Below, in pieces: positions 12,590 through 24,510 of a DNA stretch of 64,000 nt. How positions within the stretch are numbered: position 1 is the first letter of the stretch; each line of letters opens with the position of its first letter. Origin of the DNA: Ostrinia nubilalis (taxonomy: Eukaryota > Arthropoda > Insecta > Lepidoptera > Crambidae); contig NC_087118.1 of assembly GCF_963855985.1 (NCBI RefSeq), positions 12,295,001 to 12,359,000 of the forward strand. Direction: 5' to 3'. The position numbers and the translations under genes were made by a program. A model generated the notes under the pieces. The model did not search any database. It was given only the letters and a program-made list of their open reading frames with translations, and had not been told where the DNA came from.

Positions 12590-13973
12590 TGATCTTGTAA
12601 TTCTTGGGGACTTCAACCTTGGATTTATTCAGTGGGAGCCTAAGCAGAGTCACCCTCAAATGTTTCCAACCAATTATAACAACCCTTTGGGCTATAAGAT
12701 GGTCGACTTTATTTCCTGTAACAATCTTTATCAATTGAATTGTATAAGAAACGACGATGGAAAATATCTCGATCTCATTTTGTGTATTTTGACGAATCTC
12801 ATACCTTTTATATCCGATCTATGTGAGGAAGTAGATAGAGGCTTCCAAGTAGATGCAGTATACACTGATTTTAGCAGCGCATTTGATAAGGTCGATCATA
12901 GGCTTCTCTTGAAAAAACTGAGTGTACTTGGTGTGAGTGGTTCTCTGCTGAACTGGTTTAGGTCATACTTGACACACAGGCACCAACGTGTTGCAGTTAA
13001 TGGCTATGACTCGGACACATATCTGTCTAAGTCGGGAGTTCCCCAGGGTTCACACCTGGGCCCGGTCCTCTTCTTAATTTTTATCAACGACCTAACAGCT
13101 CAAATCAAACATTGCAAAATATCTATGTTCGCCGATGATCTTAAGGTTTACAGAACTGTTGGGTCCCTTGCTGACTCCAACCTTATACAAATAGATCTAA
13201 ACAAAATAAAAGATTGGTGTGACGCCAACAATATGACCCTGAATCCTACTAAATGCTTTCACATTAAGTATGCCAGAAAAAGAAAGGCGCTTGCTACCAC
13301 CTATAGGATCGATAACGTAGTACTTGGTGAAGTTGGGGAAATTCGGGATCTGGGCGTTGTCATCGACAGCAAGTTAACTTTTATCTCTCATGTTGATAAG
13401 GCGGTCACTAAGGCTGCCCGTATGCTTGGCTTTCTAAAACAAAATAGTAAAGGTTTTAAGCAGAGCACTAAAATCATCCTCTATAATGCACTGGTGCGCA
13501 GTAACCTAGAGTATGCTTCCACATCGTGGAATCCATACTACGCCATACACTCTCAGAGGGTGGAAAGTGTTCAGCGAGCTTTCACCAGACATCTTGCCTT
13601 CTGCTCTAGCGAATTTTCCCATAGAGCTCCCTATACACAGCGCCTCGACAAGCTCAAAATGTCTTCTCTCAGCGACCGTAGACTTCTTTTAAGCATGTGT
13701 TTTTTGCACAAGCTTTTGAATGGTCAGGTGAGGTGTAGCAGTCTCCTTCAGCGCCTCTCCATACCATACAGATATCCTAGACACATAATCACCAAGATTT
13801 TCAAGATACCGGCTACGAAAACCAATTTGGGTCGTCAATCTCCTATGTACGGACTCCTTAATGACTACATCTACAACACACTACAGAGCAAGGTTCGGGA
13901 TTTAGATGTATTTTACGATAAGCACCCTAAATTTAAAGATAAATTGCATAAGCACTTAAGTTCTGCGATGTAG
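12190..13973 (+). pseudogene. LINE ORF2 3' portion: endonuclease remainder and reverse transcriptase
   Basis: It resumes the endonuclease with VVYRRDRQSSS and DGGGVMLAI. An insertion with an (ATTT)n tail occupies about 12493-12588, then LVILGDFN continues. After NLIPFI the frame jumps to VDAVYTDFSSAFDKVDH, so the end of the endonuclease and the first RT blocks are deleted. The remaining RT has SGVPQGSHLGPVLF and the catalytic FADDLKVY, then a C-terminal domain ending at 13973. The product would not be functional. Confidence 0.82.
12493..12588 (+). mobile_element. Short retroposed fragment with (ATTT)n tail
   Basis: About 95 bp of unrelated sequence interrupts the LINE endonuclease. It ends GGCAATAAATACATTTT followed by repeated ATTT units, typical of a heavily 5'-truncated LINE or SINE 3' end. 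The duplication could not be identified. Confidence 0.45.
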
Positions 13974-14199
13974 GGCACGCTTTTTTTCTTGTTATTATTA
14001 GTTTTTTTTTTAGTTTAGCGAGTCGCTTTTGTGTTCGTTTTAAATCTCCGTCTGAATGTTGTGCTTACCCTTAAGTGACATATATATCAGAAATGTTATG
14101 TTCATAAATGTTAATCATAAGACTATATATATATATATACTATATATATGTTGTTGGTATGCCATATAAATAAATAAATAAAATAAATAAATTATTGTT

Positions 14200-14985
14200 G
14201 GTTATTCTCACATGGTGAAAATGATTTTAATGTTGAGGTTATTTATTAGCTGTTTAATAAAAAGGGTACTGGTTGTAGCATGCTGAGTGTGCATATTTTT
14301 AGATTTGACTTAAGTTTTAGATGTGGTGACCTATCTGTCTGCGGGTTGGCCCTGTGGTGAGCAAATCAATCATGCACAATACTAGAGTGAAGTTGAATTC
14401 TGAGCAAGGGTACTCCACATAAGTGATTTGGAGTTGGACAGAAGGTAATACAACACAAAGGGCATCAGCTGTGATATTTGGTGAGTTGAATTAATGTTTT
14501 ATTGCAAGGGTAGAGCTGAGACTAGCAGTGACACTGCGGCTTGGTTGTTTAACTATGCTTATTCTTGTCATTGGCATGAAATTGCATACAATTAACTTGA
14601 GTGTGAACAGATTTTCATAATTAATTGGTCACAGTCTACTGCTAGACTTTAGAACTTCCCAACTGTCGCTAACAGTCTTAAGCAAAAAGTTATTATTAAT
14701 AATAGTGAATAAGAGACTGATGTGTTTGAATAGAAATAAATGCTTATCATTGGTCATTAGCATTGGCCTATTGTGTGGTATACTGCTGTTTGTGGCTGTA
14801 CTGTGCGAAAGTTAGCTATTTACCCGACTGCGCCAGAAGGAGGGTTATGTTTTTGAATAATGGTATCAATGGAGCAAAGTACTAGCAGTGATCAAATAAA
14901 GTTTATATTGGTGATGATTGTGTTGTGTGCCTCCCTGTAATGACTGGGTTAACAACAGATACTTGGATATGAAGTCAGTTGCATT
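14200..14985. other. Gene-free stretch
   Basis: No ORF or terminal structure was recognised here. Confidence 0.5.
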
Positions 14986-15357
14986 GTGGGGAAACTTCGT
15001 GGAAAGCTTCAACGACATCGAGCAAGCAAAGAAGTGATTTTTCAAGTGGACGAAGACCACAGGAAGGCGGTCTTCCATGTCCGGAACTGGAACAGCAACG
15101 ACGACAGGCTGCTAGCAGTCGCCCCGAGCGGCAGGCGCGCGAAGAAAGGAGCGACTCCCCTAGAAGCTCCTGAAAAGCAGTGGCGCCTCAAGACCGGATG
15201 GGACGAGCCCGTGCTGGAAGACGTCGCAGCATACTTCGAGAAATGGCTGTCAGACCTGCAGATTATCAAGAGACTGCGTATTCCTCGATACTACTACGGG
15301 AACTCCGGTGTCGAAACATGTTCGGCAACCATCGAATATACAGGGTGGAAACGATAA
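14986..15357 (+). pseudogene. BEL/Pao polyprotein fragment (Peptidase_A17/Pao region)
   Basis: The frame encodes WRLKTGWDEPVLEDVAAYF and then RLRIPRYYYG, a pattern (W.....WD.P....W......RIPR) typical of the Pao-type region between RT and RNase H in BEL/Pao LTR retrotransposons. The N-terminal 50 residues are not recognisable. The fragment has no flanking LTRs here and is a relic. Confidence 0.55.
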
Positions 15358-15690
15358 GTGATCTCACTCGATTATTTCTAAACTATACAAGATATCGAAA
15401 AACTGGGGCATAAGTCCGCTAATTTACAAATGGCTCAATGGAATCGTAATTGAATCTCAATGGAATTATTTGACACTTTTGGTATTCTGCTAATAAAAAA
15501 AGACCAATGATTTTCCAATGGCATTCCATTGAACTGCCATTGGACTATTTGCTATTCTGCTCTTCAATCGTGTTACAATCGTAAATCGATTGTGGGTGGT
15601 TACTGATCCTGAAAGTGCTTCACAAGCTATTTCAAACGGTAATAATAGGTTACAGAATAAACTGGAACTATCCGAAAATTAAGGTGCAGT
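15358..15690 (+). repeat. Interspersed repeat, inverted copy at 30190-30510
   Basis: Words such as GTGATCTCACTCGATTATTT, CTATACAAGATATCGAAAAA, TTACTGATCCTGAAAGTGCT and AATAAACTGGAACTATCCGA recur in reverse complement in the 30.2-30.5 kb region. No ORF was found. Family unknown. Confidence 0.6.
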
Positions 15691-15777
15691 CCTGTTGTCC
15701 CCCCTGCTTGGCCCCCCTGGGGGAGCCAACAGGATTTCGAAATCCTGTTGTCCCCCCTGGCTAGGGGAGACAACAGG
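15691..15777. repeat. Stacked palindromes with TGTTGTCCCCCCTGG motif
   Basis: Two hairpin-forming units, CCTGTTG...CAACAGG (15691-15733 and 15744-15777), are joined by a perfect 24-bp palindrome centred on TTCGAA (15727-15750). The word TGTTGTCCCCCCTGG recurs at about 18462 on the far side of the Helitron array, so the array probably sits inside this repeat. Confidence 0.6.
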
Positions 15778-15797
15778 ACTAGATTTTTATTCAATGA

Positions 15798-16711
15798 CTA
15801 GCGGCCGCCCGCGACTTCGTACGCGTGGATCCCGTTTTACCCCCTTCATCTATCTTACGCGGTTTAGATTTTTTAATTCAAATGTTTTTCCCGTTCGCGT
15901 GGGAATTTTGCAATATCCTGTTGTAACTAAGCTTTAAGTTTACAAAGGTACCTGCATGCCAAATTTCAAGCGTCTACCTTAAGTGGTTTAGTTTTTTCAT
16001 ACAAAAGGATTTTCCAGCGAATTCCCGTTCCCGTGGGAATTAGTTTACTAAGGTACCTACATACCAAATTTCAAGCATCTAACTTAAGCGGTTTAGATTT
16101 TTCATACAAAAGGATTTTCCCACTAATTCCCGTTCCCGTGGGAATTTCGGGAATTCCTTGTTGTAAGTAAGCTTTAAGTTACCTACATGAAAAAATTCAA
16201 GCGTCTAACTTAAGCGGTTTCGATTTTTCATACAAAAGGATTTTCCAGCGAATTCCCGTTCCCGTGGGAATTAGTTTACTAAGGTACCTACATACCAAAT
16301 TTCAAGCATCTAACTTAAGCGGTTTAGATTTTTCATACAAAAGGATTTTCCCACTAATTCCCGTTACCGTAGGAATTTCGGAAATTCCTTGTTGTAACTA
16401 AGCTTTAAGTTTATTAAGTTACCTACATGTCAAATTTCAAGCGTCTAACTAAAGCGGTTTAGATTTTTCATACAAAGGGATTTTCCCACGAATTCCCGTT
16501 CCCGTGGGAATTAGTTTACTAAAGTACCTACGTGCGAAATTTAAAGAGTCTAACTTAAGCGGTTTAGATTTTTCATACAAAAGGATTTTCCCGCTAATTC
16601 CTGTTCCCGTGGGAAATCCTAAGTATACTATAACCTGCCCAGGAGTATGAAGAATAATTGTACCAAGTTTCGTTAAAATCCGTTGAGTAGTTTTTGTTTC
16701 TATAAGGAACA

Positions 16712-16757
<46 letters not shown>

Positions 16758-16872
16758 AATTTTACTGATTGCATTTTTGGCATCAGTATCGATCACTAAT
16801 CACCCCCTGATAGTTATTTTGAAAATATATTTCATGTACAGAATTGACCTCTCTACAGATTTATTATAAGTA
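15798..16872 (-). mobile_element. Helitron array, copy 1
   Basis: On the minus strand it ends in CTAG (15798-15801) next to a T. Its 5' end lacks the first bases TCTA and abuts the CTAG of copy 2. It carries a (GTCT)n tract (about 16715-16756) and several imperfect units of about 130 bp. Confidence 0.85.
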
Positions 16873-17492
16873 CTAGCGGCCGCCCGCGACTTCGTACGCG
16901 TGGATCCCGTTTTACCCCCTTCATCTATCTTACGCGGTTTAGATTTTTTCATACAAATGTTTTTTCCCTCTAACTCCCGTTCCCGTTGGAATTTCGCAAT
17001 ATCCTGTTGTAACTAAGCTTTAAGTTTACTAAGGTACCTGCATGCCAAATTTTAAGCGTCTAACTTACGCGGTTTAGATTTTTTCATACAAATGTTTTTT
17101 CCCGCTAACTCCCGTTCCCGTGAGAATTTTGCAATATCCTGTTGTAACTAAGCTTTAAGTTTACTAAGGTACCTGCATGCCAAATTTCAAGCGTCTATCT
17201 TACGTGGCTTAGACTTTTTCATACAAATGTTTTTTCTCGCTAATTCCCGTTCCCGTAGGAATTTTGCAATATCCTGTTATAACTAAGCTTTAAGTTTACT
17301 AAGGTACCTGCTTGCCAAATTTCAAGCGTCTAACTTAAGCGGTTTAGATTTTTCATACAAAAGGATTTTCCCGCTAATGCCCGTTCCCGTGGGAATTCCT
17401 AAGTATCCTATAACCTGCCCAGGAGTATGAAGAATAATTGTACCAAGTTTCGTTAAAATCAGTTGAGTAGTTTTTGTTTCTATAAGGAACAT

Positions 17493-17541
<49 letters not shown>

Positions 17542-17663
17542 TAGACAAAAATTTTACTGATTGCATTTTTGGCATCAGTATCGATCACTAATCACCCCCT
17601 GATAGTTATTTTGAAAATATATTTCATGTACAGAATTGACCTCTCTACAGATTTATTAAAGTA
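16873..17663 (-). mobile_element. Helitron array, copy 2
   Basis: It has the same structure as copy 1, with 3' CTAG at 16873-16876 and a microsatellite at about 17494-17546. Its 5' end is again cut back to TACTT..., directly joined to the CTAG of copy 3. Confidence 0.85.
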
Positions 17664-18276
17664 CTAGCGGCCGCCCGCGACTTCGTACGCGTGGATCTCG
17701 TTTTACCCCCCCTTCATCTATCTTACGCGGTTCAGATTTTTTCATACAATTTTTTTCCCGCTAACTCCCGTTCCCGTGGCAATTTTGCAATATCCTGTTG
17801 TAACTAAGCTTTAAGTTTACTAAGGTACCTGCATGCCAAATTTCAAGCGTCTATCTTACGCGGTTTAGATTTTTTCATACAAATGTTTTTTCCCGCTAAC
17901 TCCCGTTCCCGTGGGAATTTTGCAATATCCTGGTGTAACTAAGCTTTAAGTTAACTAAGGTACCTGCATGCCAAATTTCAAGCGTCTAACTTAAGCGGTT
18001 TAGATTTTTCATACAAATGTTTTTTCCCGCTAACTCCCGTTCCCGTGGGAATTTTGCAATATCCTGGTGTAACTAAGCTTTAAGTTTACTAAGGTACCCC
18101 AAATTTCAAGCGTCTAACTTAAGCGGTTTAGATTTTTCATACAAAAGGATTTTCCCGCTAATTCCCGTTCCCGTGGGAATTTCTAAGTATCCTATAACCT
18201 GCCCAGGAGTATGAAGAATAATTGTACCAAGTTTCGTTAAAATCCGTCCAGTAGTTTTTGTTTCTATAAGGAACAT

Positions 18277-18321
<45 letters not shown>

Positions 18322-18440
18322 AATTTTACTGATTGCATTTTTGGCATCAGTATCGATCACTAATCACCCCCTGATAGTTATTTTGAAAATATATTTCATG
18401 TACAGAATTGACCTCTCTACAGATTTATTATAAGTATAGA
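17664..18440 (-). mobile_element. Helitron array, copy 3 (with intact 5' end)
   Basis: 3' CTAG lies at 17664-17667, and the full 5' end TCTATACTTATAATAAATC ends at 18440. The preceding flank on the element's strand reads TCTATA, which partly repeats the terminal TCTA. Confidence 0.85.
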
Positions 18441-18524
18441 TATAGATTTGAGGACTGTTGTCCCCCCTGGCAAACATTATTTAAAAGCCATAAATTTTTA
18501 TAGCATAATTTATGAAAAACATTA

Positions 18525-20008
18525 CAAGCACTTTAATACATTACAATTTATTATTATTATTATGTAGGGGAGACTGGGGCTGGTCCTAACAAATTTTGAT
18601 TTGAGCGTAATATTTTCTAAACTGCTTTAGCAAGAAACATGGTTTTTTGGTACGTGATGTCAAATTTAATGAGCTTTACGTAAAGTACAACAAAATGTAT
18701 ATAATAATTACCATATCTGAGAAAAATCGAGTTTTGCCAAACAAGTCACTTGTTAGATCTTACTAATCTTTGGGGTTGGTTTTAACATCGCTGGGGAAAG
18801 TGTTAACAGCGGGGGTAAGAAATGATTTATAGTTGGGAATGGGATTTTGGCTAAGATAAACAACAAAATAATAATCAATGTTTACCTATTAGAAACACTA
18901 ATAAAATTAAATGCGGTTCCATACCGTTCATAAAATAAACAGAAAACTTAAATTTTATTAGTTAAATAAACTGACTCACTCAATCAGCATTACTCAAATC
19001 AAAGAACAAAAAATAATTTTTGATCATCAAATGATCATTGAAATTCGACTCCTTACCGTTTAAACATGTGTAATAAACTTAAAACTTACTAAATCTATCT
19101 TTATCAAATAAAATAACAAAAAAAATACTCCTCTAATAAATCAACATACAACTTTGGTTATAAAAGTCAGTCTTACTCAATGTTCGAGGCAAATATTAAC
19201 GCGTTAGAACCTACCCCGTGCATTTTGTTAAAACCAACCCCACGACCTCATTTTGCACAAAATTATTGTTTTTCTTTTACCGGTTATATTTTCGATTAAA
19301 ACTTTGAAATTAATGAAAAATACAATAAATTCGGATTTATGCAATACCAAAGCCAATTTTCTACGATACATATTTAAAGAGTAATGCAAAAAATTAAACA
19401 CGTAAAAAAGTTCATTTTCCTGTGAAATTGGAGGCGTCTGACGCAACCTGCTCCCGTGACGCTTGGCCGGCAACTGACAGGTCGAGACACGTTCGCGCTT
19501 ATTCGTAGGCACAAAGTGCGTTGGAATTAGCGTGGTAAGTCGAATAGGTTCTATGTAATTACGCTGTTAGTATTTACCCCTGTTAAAACCAGCCCCAGTC
19601 TCCCCTACACACACACAGTTTTGTTTTTTAAATATTATCTTTTTATTTATAAATATCTTATCACATCTTTTCTACTTCGTCTATATCGTATATTATTATT
19701 TTCTACTACGTCTGTATTTACACTTAAAATTTATACGCGCACTATTATTATTTATGTATGTATATTTTATGCAGTATAGGTTAGTGTCCGTGACTCTCAC
19801 TCGGCATGGGACACATTGAAAACCAGCGTCGTGGCTTCCCTCACCGGGGGCCACGGCATATGCTGAGTGGGGTCCCATTGCGATGGGCATCGCTGTGCGA
19901 CAGGGTGGCACTGCTTAGTTTACTAAACTTGCTCATTCATTGTATGTTTTATGTCACCTCTGTCTTATTTGCTTTTTTTTATTTCACCTCTTTTGTCTTT
20001 TGTGATTA
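18525..20008 (+). mobile_element. 5'-truncated LINE 3' end, interrupted by a TA-flanked element
   Basis: Two segments (about 18525-18566 and 19606-20008) together match 62067-62798 on the opposite strand. Shared words include GCAGTATAGGTTAGTGTCCG, CCCCACTCAGCATATG (reverse complement) and TGCGACAGGGTGGCACTGCT. No coding remains. It is the 3' untranslated part of an unidentified non-LTR retrotransposon. Confidence 0.7.
18567..19605. mobile_element. TIR element flanked by TA (Tc1/mariner-like insertion)
   Basis: TIRs begin GGGGAGACTGGGGCTGGT on both ends (18 bp perfect, 24 of 26 overall) and are flanked by TA (18565-18566, 19606-19607). The related LINE 3' end at 62 kb supplies the empty site ATGTACACC, confirming a TA duplication. 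The word GGGGTTGGTTTTAACA recurs internally in both orientations. A 94-codon minus-strand frame (19228-19512) shows no transposase motif, so the element is non-autonomous. Confidence 0.78.
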
Positions 20009-20024
20009 GGGTTTCTGCTCGAGC

Positions 20025-20110
20025 TTTCTCGAACTCGAGAAAACTCGAGAAATTTGGCTTCATTCGAGACGAGAAAAAAATTACCGGAGCTCGAGAATTC
20101 TCGAGTTTCG
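20025..20110. repeat. Cluster of CTCGAG palindromes
   Basis: Several CTCGAG or TCTCGA words occur within about 85 bp, including GAGAATTCTCGAG, a short palindrome. No family was recognised. Confidence 0.5.
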
Positions 20111-21597
20111 AATTTGAAGCTTTAATATTCTTGAAAGCCTATTTTCTTAGACAAAAGTAAGTTTTTAATTATTTAATAGGTTAACGTTGCTTTTAGACTA
20201 GTCTAGTCTTTCCTTTTTTACCCGACTGCGTGACGCAAAGGAGTGGTAATGTGTCTAACAGCCTATGAATGTATGTTTTTGAAGCACTATACAGACCAAA
20301 CTCTTGGATCGATTTTTATGATTCGCACGTCAATCGATTCCTCTTAGTCCGGCAAGTGTCACTAAAGACATGACGTTAGTAAAAACTCAACAGACTATGG
20401 CATGTAAGGTATCGCTAGATTTGTTTTAACTGTGAGAGTGACACTGGGTATATAAAAAAAAATATAAAAATGGCCGATATTTGGCGCCATAATATGTATT
20501 AAAAAATGAAACAGATATACTATGAAATTTAAATAAAAATGTATACTGTGTCAAAAGTACATGAAGGATAAAATTGATTAATAAAAAAAATCCTACTTTA
20601 GAATAGACAAGTATTCTAACATTCTAAGTAATGGTAAAATTGAAAGTTGATATTTTCACCAAACTTAATCTTTTTGAATCGGCCATAGATCATTTAATTT
20701 GACTTATTTAAAGAAAAATGATAATACCAGTAATACTTGGTACTACCACTGAAAGTTATAAACTATTAAAAGGATTACTTTTCCGCCTTATAAATTTTTG
20801 GTTCTATTATTGTTGTGCAATTACCTAAATTTAAGGACCCAATCTAAAAGCGCTGGTGTGGTGGAGCGGTGAATAAATAAAATTTGTGTTTTATCGTTAT
20901 AAAACTGTATCAAAAATTGGATAATCTCAAATAGAATTGTGACTCATGTGTCCCCTGAAGAGGCGCTCTCCTAATGCTTAAAGGGTGAACAACCACCACT
21001 GTTGTTTTATTGCTAGTTTAAATAAGGAAATTGTTCATCTATCTAGCTTTACATTTGTTGTTTGCCACACTAATGATGAAAAGATAGACGGATTTAACAC
21101 TGTCGTGGACAGTAGCATCCACAGATGTTAGGTGTTAACTCAGATCTTCTATGATCTGAGGGTGTTAAGATTGATTTGCTGAAGTCACAGTGCACGTATA
21201 AAATTAGTACGCCTTATATTTGATTTTTTATACTGTTAGGTACAAGGAAAGGCATGTTTTAGTGTCAACGCAAAAGTAATACGCTAATAGTACCTACTGT
21301 CATCTAGCGAATATTTTTCGTGATGTATTTTAACACCTTATGCAAATAAAACATATGGGCAGCGTATGATATATTTTAGTGTCACATTACACGTCATTAA
21401 ACGTGTACTGTTTGCCTGTATATTGGCTATTATGAATTTAATGAAAATCGCAATACAGTTTCCAATCCTTTGAGAAGTTCACTTTCTGTATTTTTACAAA
21501 TCTCTAGGAAATGTAAGTAACTACATTCCATTTTATAATAATTATGTTGACATAATGATGTCATGGGTGAATATCAACAAACTCGTTTTTTGCCTAA
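20111..21597. other. Gene-free AT-rich stretch
   Basis: No supported ORF or repeat termini were seen here. Confidence 0.5.
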
Positions 21598-24510
21598 TTC
21601 CGGTGGCGAATTTTAATTTCCACTTTCCAAAACTTTTTTGTGGCAGAAATAATAGTAAATAACTTGTATTATTCAATGATATGGTAGAGATCAAAATATT
21701 ATTAATACTTCTCGAGATATGTCAATTTGAAATTATCAAGAGCCACCGAAATTGTATTTGAGCCACCGGAATTAAGAACCAATCCACCGAAATTTATTTA
21801 TACAGCGGACTTCGGAATGTTACGGATGATTGTCTCAAATTACTTATTTATTTGTAATCAATTAAGTATTATTATCCAGTAAAGATGTTTATAATTAAAA
21901 ACAATATTCAGGCCTGTGTTGTGACCCTAAAAAAGCATCAAATCTTCCCACGTGAGTCGTAATAGCCGACTAAGGAATTAAAATACTGGAGGGTGGGCTG
22001 CAGCATCTTTCCGGGTATTATACTACCATACTGGAACTACCAACCAGCATAGCCTGCTAAGCATGGTGATAACGGCAAAATCCCTCCATAGAGAACAAAT
22101 CCAAAACTTTCTGGCTCTAGCCGCCAACAGCCCCGTTATTCTAGAGTCATCACAAAGACATCATACATGACCCTCAAACCCAGAAACCAACTCTAGTCCC
22201 AGGAGGGCGACCAACTGCCCCAGGTTGGTGTTAGGTTTATCTTCCATAAGTAAAAATATTGGTCCAGGCTATCCAAGTTTTCATGATGGTATCATACCTA
22301 TCCTATACTCAGAATTACGCAACTAATTATTCGCTAAAGACCATGCGAACTGGAGATTAAGTATGAAGATATTTCTAGATCTATACCAGCTACTGAACTA
22401 ACACATTACATATTTGTGACAGGGTAATTTAACGGAAAACTATGCAAACCTAGCGACAATGAGCTAGATGAAAGTAGTACAATTAAGAAACGGAGGACTA
22501 AATCCAGCCAGCCTCATAGAGAGAGAAGGCCTATTAAAAGATGCCAGAACTGTAAAAGCGTACTGAGCTGCACCCTAATAGTACTGCAAAAATCAAAACG
22601 TATGTAGTAATCATTTTTAGACGAACAGGCAATTTAATCACATTTGCATTCTCCGATCACCACACAGCTTATGACCGCGGTCTATGAAGGAACACTATCT
22701 GCGGTTGCGATCCTCATCAGTGAGGGACCGAGGAAGAAGAAGAAGTCATCACCGAAATAGAAGAATGCCGAATAAAAGATGCTCAAAAGCTGTCGACTGA
22801 TGAAGCCTAAGCCACGACCAGTGCCAATCCAGCTCCAAAGCCCCACGAATTTTCATCTCGAGTGGCAGAATAGATTGCAACCTACGAGACTAGGGAAATT
22901 TTAGCTGTTTCAGGACTATTCTCATCTGTTTTTAAGATTCTGCTTAGTATCGATGTATAAATAGCTATCCAAGTCCTCACGCTGATACAAAGTGTATTAT
23001 AGAGACGATTTTTTTGTAATAAATCGAAAGTATGTATTTGCGAGGACCAAATTTAATATACCAACATGAATAACGAGGATAGCAGAACCATTTTGGTAAA
23101 TGCCTAAGCTGCTAGGAGAGATCAAGAAGCACTACTAGTAATTAGGCTGAAGATCGAGATTATTCCGACACTTTAGCGAAGATATCCTAGACTTTAGCTT
23201 GAGTGAGATTAGAATGCCCTATTAAAAACAACAAGGTATGTACCAGGAGATAATGAAATCACAACTGAGCTTATGAAATCAGATGGAATGCTAGTACTAA
23301 AGTTCTCTTAAATACCACCATGTTTATTGGTCGATAAACCAAAAAATAAGACATGGTGGTGGTGCTAGAGACTGGAATGGAATGGACGTTGGCGATGGTC
23401 CAGAGTCAGGTAAGGCAGCTTTTTCCTGAAACATCCAGTCTCCCAGACAACCTCATTTTCGAAAAGACGTTTGTAATACTACGTACATATTTAATGCTGC
23501 GTCAAATTATGCAGAAGACTGAGGACTATAATCAGTCATTATTATTGGCCTTTTTGTACCTTCTTCGATTCGGTCAAGACCTGGGCTGTGCTACAGTCTC
23601 TTTAATGGCGTCAAATTGACTGTCGATACATGCAACTTCTAAAGTATTTGTATGAAAACTTCATCATATCAGCCCTCCCCCAAGATCAGAACTCGAAACT
23701 TATCTGATTGCTGCGAGGGTTCAGAGTTGGAGACACCATAATCTCTTAAAGTCTTCATTACCTCCCACTTAGAGGTTTTCAAGCTTCTGAGCTAGACCGA
23801 GCTCAGTATCAAGATACGGCGAGTACATCACACAACTTCGATTCACTGACGATATTGTAGTTATGACTGAGACCTTAGTAGACCTAGGTACAATGCTCCA
23901 GAGCCAATAAGACCAATTCCGGCAATAGATTCGCCACCGGAGCCACCGAAATTGCGCCACCGGAATTGAAAAACTGTTACAAAATTCAAATTATAAAGAA
24001 AACTATAATTCTGATCAATAATTTCTGTATGCAGATACAACAAAACACCAAACTTTAATCATATTAAAGAATCGTTTAGCATCTAAGTAAGTAGCTTTCA
24101 CTCATACACTTGCCAGCGAAATTGAAAAATTTTGTATTCCTGTGCCACTGATACTAATATTTACGGGTCTGCTGGAAAAACAATACCACAAGTCGCAAGT
24201 CTTTATAGCCCGATCAGGAGGACATAGCTGAGTGATGCAGGGAAGAACAACTCTACGTCTCTCAAAGCTTCTTTGGAGAAGTAAGAGAGTGTCGAAATTG
24301 AGCCACTGTAATTGCTTTTTTTCGTGGGACAGTTTTGAAAGGCTATTTAAAACACTTAAAATATGAAATATCACATTTCTTTCATATCATTTGGAAGTCT
24401 TATTTAATGTATTTTATGGCTATACTATTTTTAAATTACTAGAATCCCCGAGAAAGAAGGAATAACACAATTTATGAGTAGAAATAGAGTTAGGACGCGC
24501 CACCGCTATT
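21598..24510. repeat. Dispersed GCCACCGRAATTG motif clusters
   Basis: The 13-mer GCCACCGAAATTG / GCCACCGGAATTG and close variants occur near 21598 (reverse), 21742, 21762, 21784, 23933, 23942, 23956, 24112, 24302 and 24497. They bracket the decayed RTE LINE. They may be sub-terminal repeats of an old DNA element. Confidence 0.5.
22000..23925 (+). pseudogene. Heavily decayed RTE-type LINE
   Basis: Scattered frames on the plus strand match the RT of the RTE-like fragment at 42.1-43.6 kb: PGDNEITTELMKSDG, then LRQIMQKTEDYNQSLLLAF (about 23490-23550), and LRFTDDIVVMTETLVDLGTM (about 23838-23895), which contains a T-D-D in place of the catalytic A-D-D. Many stops and frameshifts make it an old copy. 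Its 5' part (22.0-23.2 kb) is only inferred. Confidence 0.6.

Larger units (their letters stand above)
5460..14195 (+). mobile_element. CR1/Jockey-group LINE, split by a Gypsy insertion
   Basis: A non-LTR retrotransposon in plus orientation. It has a GC-richer 5' untranslated region (about 5460-5905), ORF1 (5906-6979), a broken ORF2 and a 3' end in a TA-rich tail with AAATAAATAAA repeats near 14170-14195. ORF2 is interrupted at 7193-12185 by an LTR element. After 12190 its endonuclease resumes in the same codon series. ORF2 also has an internal deletion near 12806, where the endonuclease passes directly into reverse transcriptase. The exact 5' boundary is a guess. Confidence 0.75.

Noticed and set aside
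15727..15750. Perfect palindrome as a possible microRNA precursor
   Set aside because: It has no loop and is part of larger repeats, so a repeat-end structure is likelier.
16449..18360. Recurring small ORFs starting MIDTDAKNAISKIF with Cys/Leu/Ser/Val repeats
   Set aside because: They come from the conserved Helitron sequence and its (GTCT)n microsatellite. They recur only because the element is repeated, and have no protein-like features.
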